Assembly: GCA_032249615.1 (NCBI GenBank)
Contig: JAVVHH010000146.1
Coordinates: forward strand, 1 to 9,217
Length of the DNA stretch: 9,217 nucleotides
Reading direction: 5' to 3'
DNA from: JAVVHH01 sp032249615
GTDB lineage: Bacteria; Pseudomonadota; Alphaproteobacteria; Acetobacterales; Acetobacteraceae
The position numbers and the translations under genes were made by a program. Within the stretch, counting starts at the first letter, position 1; each line of letters opens with the position of its first letter. The notes below the pieces were generated by a model. It had not been told where the DNA came from and made no database searches. It saw only the letters and a list, made by a program, of their open reading frames with translations. This document shows positions 5,988-9,217 of the stretch, one piece after another.

Positions 5988-6625
5988 ACCAGCCCGCCGT
6001 TGCGCTCGATGAATTGCGCCACCGCGTCCACGCCCTCTCCGGCGCGGACGTTGGTGAATACGAACGGCCGCTCGCCCCGCATCCGCTTGCTGTCGCGGTC
6101 CATCACCTCGAGGCTCGCGCCCACATGCGGGGCGAGATCGATCTTGTTGATCACGAGCAGATCGCTGCGCGTGATGCCGGGGCCGCCTTTGCGCGGGATC
6201 TTGTCGCCGGCGGAAACGTCGATGACGTAGATCGTCAGGTCCGCCAGCTCCGGGCTGAACGTCGCGGCGAGGTTATCGCCGCCGCTCTCGATCAGGATCA
6301 GGTCCAGCCCAGGGAAGCGCCGCCGCATCTCGGCCACGCCCGCCAGGTTGATGCTGGCGTCCTCGCGGATCGCCGTGTGCGGGCAGCCGCCCGTCTCAAT
6401 CCCCATGATCCGCTCCGGCGGCAGCGACCCGGCGCGCGTCAGGAACTCGGCATCCTCCTTCGTATAGATGTCGTTGGTGATCGCGGCGATATCGAACCGC
6501 GGCGCGAACCGCTTGCACAGCGCATCCATCAGCGCAGTCTTCCCCGTCCCCACCGGGCCGCCTACGCCCACCCGCAGCGGCCCGTGCTCTGATTTGCCCA
6601 CGCGGCGCGTGCCTTCTTCAATCAT
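5984..6625 (-). CDS. ureG: Urease accessory GTPase UreG
   Basis: A 213-residue SIMIBI-class GTPase that binds nickel as a dimer and, with UreF and UreD/UreH, drives nickel insertion into apo-urease in the cytoplasm. Visible motifs are the P-loop GPVGTGKT (23-30), ITNDIYTKEDAEFL (49-62), the GIETGGCPHTAIREDASINL segment (75-93, whose Cys81 and His83 are the nickel-binding CPH motif), ESGGDNLAATFSPEL (112-126) and the guanine-specificity NKID (159-162). All key residues are intact and the length is normal for the family. The start at 6625 is chosen because its ATG overlaps the ureF stop as ATGA; a 21-residue longer frame would run inside ureF and add nothing conserved. It is last in the operon as seen here, and its TAG overlaps the convergent Hsp70 stop. 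Confidence 0.97.
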   Translation of the reverse strand: MIEEGTRRVGKSEHGPLRVGVGGPVGTGKTALMDALCKRFAPRFDIAAITNDIYTKEDAEFLTRAGSLPPERIMGIETGGCPHTAIREDASINLAGVAEMRRRFPGLDLILIESGGDNLAATFSPELADLTIYVIDVSAGDKIPRKGGPGITRSDLLVINKIDLAPHVGASLEVMDRDSKRMRGERPFVFTNVRAGEGVDAVAQFIERNGGLV

Positions 6626-7257
6626 GTTCGGAACAACCTCGTATATTGGGTTTCGTGCCGCATCGCCGCGATGTCCGACCGAAAGCATGCCCCGCCGATC
6701 TCGTCGAGCCCGGCCGTCCGCGTCCGCTCCGCCACATCCGCCACCACCGGCCCCAGCGCCGCCACCGTCCGCAGGCCCGCCGTCTGTCCCAACGGCACCA
6801 GCCGCACCGCCGCACTCACCAGGTTGGCCGTGAACGCATGCAGGAACCCCAACGCCGCCTCGTCCTCCCCCACGCTATTGGCGGCCGCCAACGCCCCGAA
6901 CGCCACGGGAAAAGCCACCCGCTCCAACCCGATCCCACCCCACACAAGCCCGGCCAGCGCGAACGCCGTCCCCTGCCCGATCGTCTCATCCCGCCGCTCC
7001 CGGCACGGCTGCGCCGCCTCCGCCAGTTCGGCCAATCTCTGCAACCCCGCCCCATCGGCACGATGCGCATGCCGCAGCAGAATCGTGTCGCTCCACCCGG
7101 CCCCCAGCGACAGCACGTCCGCGACCCACGCCTTCAGCGTCGCCTCGTCCGTCACATCCCCCGCCTCCACCGCCCACTCCAACCCATGGCTGTAAGCGAA
7201 GCTCCCGATCGGAAACGCCGGCGAGAGCCACGTCAGCAGGAGCGAAAGGCTGGACAT
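6622..7257 (-). CDS. ureF: Urease accessory protein UreF
   Basis: A 211-residue, all-helical accessory protein that forms the UreD-UreF-UreG activation complex on apo-urease and gates GTP hydrolysis by UreG. The family signature opens the protein: LLTWLSPAFPIGSFAYSHGLEWAV at about 7-30. The conserved VRLVPLGQTAGLRTVAAL follows near 163-180, and the C-terminal QYTRLFRT ending is typical. The ATG at 7257 lies 27 bases after the ureE stop. No clear Shine-Dalgarno sequence is seen in that gap, which is unusual for this otherwise coupled operon. The gene overlaps ureG by four bases (ATGA). Confidence 0.96.
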   Translation of the reverse strand: MSSLSLLLTWLSPAFPIGSFAYSHGLEWAVEAGDVTDEATLKAWVADVLSLGAGWSDTILLRHAHRADGAGLQRLAELAEAAQPCRERRDETIGQGTAFALAGLVWGGIGLERVAFPVAFGALAAANSVGEDEAALGFLHAFTANLVSAAVRLVPLGQTAGLRTVAALGPVVADVAERTRTAGLDEIGGACFRSDIAAMRHETQYTRLFRT

Positions 7258-7284
7258 TGCGCGATGTTAACAGCCGAGCGGGCG

Positions 7285-7746
7285 TCAGTCGTCCTCGGCA
7301 TGGGCATGCCCATGCCCGCCCGCATAGGCGCCCGCCTCCGGGTCGAACGGCGCCTCGATCGCCTCGGCATGCCCGCCCAGCCCGGCCACCATCGCCTCGA
7401 TCACATGATCCGACCGGATCCGGATCCGGTCGCCGAGCAGCTGCACCGGCAAATGCCGGTTGCCGAGATGCCACGCGATCCGGACCAGCTCCGCCGGGCC
7501 GTGCGCATGGATCTCGAGCAGGCTCTCCGGCGCCGCCTTCACCTGGACCAACCGCCCGTCCTCGAGCGCCAAGCCATCCCCATCGCGCAACCGCACCGCC
7601 TGCGGCAGATCGATCAGCAACTCCGCCCCGCTCGCCGCCGTCAACACGTGCCGCCGCCGATGCCGCCGGTCATAGTCGATCGACACCGTATCAGTAACTG
7701 TCCCGCTCCAGCTCCCCGCCGGATGGATCGTCTCGACGCGGATCAT
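7285..7746 (-). CDS. ureE: Urease accessory nickel chaperone UreE
   Basis: A 153-residue metallochaperone that delivers nickel to UreG and apo-urease. The N-terminal half (about 1-70) is the beta-rich domain, with the conserved LLIDLPQAVRLRDGDGL (43-59). The C-terminal half carries AWHLGNRHLPVQ (91-102) and SDHVIEAMVAGLG (112-124), whose His98 and His114 match conserved metal-site histidines. The tail ends GGHGHAHAEDD, a short histidine-rich metal-binding tail, far shorter than the long His tail of Klebsiella UreE. The ATG at 7746 overlaps the stop of the upstream EcsC-family gene as ATGA, indicating coupled translation. Two long perfect DNA palindromes lie within this gene. Confidence 0.96.
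   Translation of the reverse strand: MIRVETIHPAGSWSGTVTDTVSIDYDRRHRRRHVLTAASGAELLIDLPQAVRLRDGDGLALEDGRLVQVKAAPESLLEIHAHGPAELVRIAWHLGNRHLPVQLLGDRIRIRSDHVIEAMVAGLGGHAEAIEAPFDPEAGAYAGGHGHAHAEDD
7297..7316. repeat. 20-bp perfect palindrome in the ureE histidine tail
   Basis: GGCATGGGCATGCCCATGCC at 7297-7316 is a perfect 20-base palindrome. It lies in codons of the GHGHAHA tail of UreE, about 40 bases before the ureF start. The repeated His codon CAT flanked by Gly and Ala codons produces the symmetry. Any regulatory use is speculative. Confidence 0.8.
7411..7432. repeat. 22-bp perfect palindrome inside ureE
   Basis: The plus-strand sequence starting CGACCGGATC at 7411 and ending GATCCGGTCG at 7432 is its own reverse complement over 22 bases. 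It encodes the residues DRIRIRS of UreE, so alternating CGG and ATC codons explain much of the symmetry. No function is claimed. Confidence 0.8.
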
Positions 7747-8354
7747 TCCTGCGGCCCGGCCAGCAACGCAGGCGCCTCTCCCGCCGGCTCCGGTTCGCGG
7801 CGGACGAACACCCGCTTGGCCATCCGCCCCACCACCCGCGTGCTCGCCGCATCCAGCCCGCCGCCGATCACGCCCCCGAGCAACGGCACCAACCGGGTCA
7901 AGTTCACCGCCCCCGCCGCCCCGAGCCGCACCACCAACCGCGAGAGCACGTTCTGGTTCAGCCGCTGCAGCACTGCCGGCCCCAACCGCATCCCGATCCG
8001 GATCCCCGCATCCTTCAGCGCATCCACCGCCGCGTTGCCCAGCAGGCAGGCGAACACGAACGCCTTCACCTCGTCGCTCTCCAGATCGTATCCGCGTGCC
8101 GAGGCGATCTTTGCGATCAACCGCATCTGCACCGCCGCCGTCCCCAGGAAGTTCGCCGGCAGCGCCACCGGCAACGTCAGCACGCCTCCTAGATTGGTCA
8201 CGAACCCGGCCGCCCCCGCCTGGGTGCAGGCGAGCCGAATCCAGTGATCGATGTCACCCTCTTTGCCCGCCGGAACGGTCGCGGCGCCGAGATCGCCGGC
8301 AACCCGGTCGTACAGCCAATCCAGCCCCTGCTTCAGAATTGATCCGTCAGCCAT
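7743..8354 (-). CDS. EcsC-family protein inside the urease operon
   Basis: A 203-residue protein of the EcsC family, named after a gene in the Bacillus ecs ABC-transporter operon; the biochemical role of the family is not established. The family core is plain: AGFVTNLGGVLTLPVALPAN (49-68), VQMRLIAKIASARGYDLESDEV (75-96) and FACLLGNAAVDALKDAGIRIG (101-121). A second Gly/Leu-rich, possibly membrane-associated helical stretch follows at about 142-166 with LVPLLGGVIGGGLDAAST. The tail is basic, then Pro/Glu-rich. The start at 8354 is chosen because it lies two bases after the ureC stop; a longer frame would overlap ureC by 18 codons. No strong ribosome binding site is seen. It ends with an ATGA overlap with ureE. 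Its place between ureC and ureE implies co-expression with urease. Confidence 0.9.
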   Translation of the reverse strand: MADGSILKQGLDWLYDRVAGDLGAATVPAGKEGDIDHWIRLACTQAGAAGFVTNLGGVLTLPVALPANFLGTAAVQMRLIAKIASARGYDLESDEVKAFVFACLLGNAAVDALKDAGIRIGMRLGPAVLQRLNQNVLSRLVVRLGAAGAVNLTRLVPLLGGVIGGGLDAASTRVVGRMAKRVFVRREPEPAGEAPALLAGPQE

Positions 8355-8356
8355 GG

Positions 8357-9217
8357 TCAGAACAGGAAGTAGCGCTGCGCCATCGGCAGCAGGGTCGCAG
8401 GCTCGCACGTCAGCAGCACCCCATCGGCGCGAACCTCGTAGGTCTCCGGGTCCACTTCGATCACCGGGGTTGCATCGTTCAGGATCATGCTCCGCTTCCC
8501 AATTCCACCCCGCGTATTACGCACCCCCGATAGCGTCCGTTGCAGCCCAAGACCGCGCGCGAAATCCGCCTCGATCGCCGCCCCGCTCACGAAGGTGAGG
8601 CACGTCGCCGCCATCGCCCGCCCGAACTGCTGGAACATCGGCCGGTAATGCACCGGCTGCGGCGTCGGGATGCTCGCGTTCGGGTCACCCATCGGCGCCA
8701 CGGCGATCATGCCCCCCTTCAGCACCAGGTCCGGCTTGACCCCGAAGAACGCCGGCGACCACAGCACCAGATCGGCCAACTTTCCCGCCTCGACCGACCC
8801 GACCTCGTGCGACAGCCCCTGCGCGATGGCCGGATTGATGGTGTATTTCGCCACGTAGCGCTTGATCCGCGCATTGTCTGCCGCGCCATCCCCGGGCAGC
8901 GAGCCCCGCTGCACCTTCATCTTGTGGGCCGTCTGCCACGTCCGGATGATGACCTCGCCGACCCGGCCCATCGCCTGGCTATCCGACGAGATCATCGAGA
9001 GCGCGCCCATGTCGTGCAGGATGTCCTCGGCGGCGATCGTCTCCCGCCGGATGCGGCTTTCCGCGAACGCGACATCCTCCGGGATCGCCGGGTCCAGGTG
9101 ATGGCACACCATCAGCATGTCGAGATGCTCGTCGAGCGTGTTGCTCGTATAGGGCCGGGTCGGATTGGTGCTCGACGGCAACACGTTCGGCAGCCCGGCC
9201 ACCTTGATGATGTCCGG
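8357..9217 (-). CDS. ureC: Urease alpha (catalytic) subunit UreC, C-terminal half (partial)
   Basis: The last 286 codons of the nickel-containing subunit that hydrolyses urea to ammonia and carbamate; a full protein is about 570 residues, and the 5' half lies beyond the right edge. The frame is open through the edge, reading PDIIKVAGLPNVLPSS. Conserved segments include LMVCHHLDP, the mobile flap with the active-site Cys-His pair; ESRIRRETIAAEDILHD; SSDSQAMGRVGE, whose first Asp corresponds to the nickel ligand Asp360 of Klebsiella; and KYTINPAIAQGLSHEVGS. After these come KLADLVLWSPAFFGVKP, SIPTPQPVHYRPMF and the terminal LPMAQRYFLF. The catalytic residues in this half are intact, so there is no sign of decay. 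The carbamylated lysine and the main His ligands are in the missing half. It is the first gene of the urease block seen here. Confidence 0.98.
   Translation of the reverse strand, partial: PDIIKVAGLPNVLPSSTNPTRPYTSNTLDEHLDMLMVCHHLDPAIPEDVAFAESRIRRETIAAEDILHDMGALSMISSDSQAMGRVGEVIIRTWQTAHKMKVQRGSLPGDGAADNARIKRYVAKYTINPAIAQGLSHEVGSVEAGKLADLVLWSPAFFGVKPDLVLKGGMIAVAPMGDPNASIPTPQPVHYRPMFQQFGRAMAATCLTFVSGAAIEADFARGLGLQRTLSGVRNTRGGIGKRSMILNDATPVIEVDPETYEVRADGVLLTCEPATLLPMAQRYFLF

Noticed and set aside
6646..8247. 533-codon open frame on the plus strand
   Set aside because: It is antisense to ureF, ureE and the EcsC-family gene, all clearly real. Its product is an Arg/Pro/His-rich composition typical of reverse frames in GC-rich genes, with no recognisable domain.

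Overview
The window is a GC-rich stretch packed almost end to end with genes on both strands. It suggests an alphaproteobacterium. The indications are strongly G/C-ending codons, an NupC-type transporter with a GM(I/V)EAP motif of a kind I associate with alphaproteobacteria, and a GAAC-N16-CGTT element resembling the general stress (EcfG) promoter of that class. I do not assign an order or genus. No rRNA, tRNA, CRISPR array, insertion sequence or phage gene was found, and no gene-free stretch exceeds about 105 bases.

Left block (1-3409, minus strand, read right to left): a run of four genes spaced like an operon. First is a concentrative nucleoside transporter (NupC family). It shares an ATGA overlap with a ModA-fold substrate-binding protein that has no signal peptide. 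After 25 bases come two carbohydrate ABC-transporter permeases of the MalF and MalG type, which overlap by 8 bases; the second runs off the left edge. No sugar-binding protein or ATPase gene is visible here, so the substrate cannot be named. Divergent from this block, across 70 bases, is a conventional secreted ModA-type molybdate-binding protein (3480-4244, plus strand). No modB or modC lies beside it, and it ends in a strong hairpin.

Middle (4245-5987): a small lipoprotein on the minus strand is built of three 32-residue repeats. It has a well-placed candidate EcfG promoter and shares the hairpin terminator with modA. Divergent from it is a 423-residue Hsp70-family ATPase that resembles the YegD group and has essentially only the nucleotide-binding domain.

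Right block (5984-9217, minus strand): a urease operon segment in the order ureC (3' half), an EcsC-family gene, ureE, ureF, ureG. The joints are tight: 2 bases, an ATGA overlap, 27 bases, an ATGA overlap. UreC is the catalytic subunit, UreE the nickel donor, and UreF and UreG part of the GTP-driven activation complex. The EcsC-family gene inside the operon is the unexpected member. ureA, ureB and ureD would have to lie off the right edge or elsewhere. ureG and the Hsp70 gene meet tail to tail and their stop codons overlap.

Nothing here is clearly a wholly new system. The most interesting signals are the EcsC gene between ureC and ureE, the mixed nucleoside-transporter/ModA-like/sugar-permease operon, and the repeat lipoprotein with its stress-type promoter.
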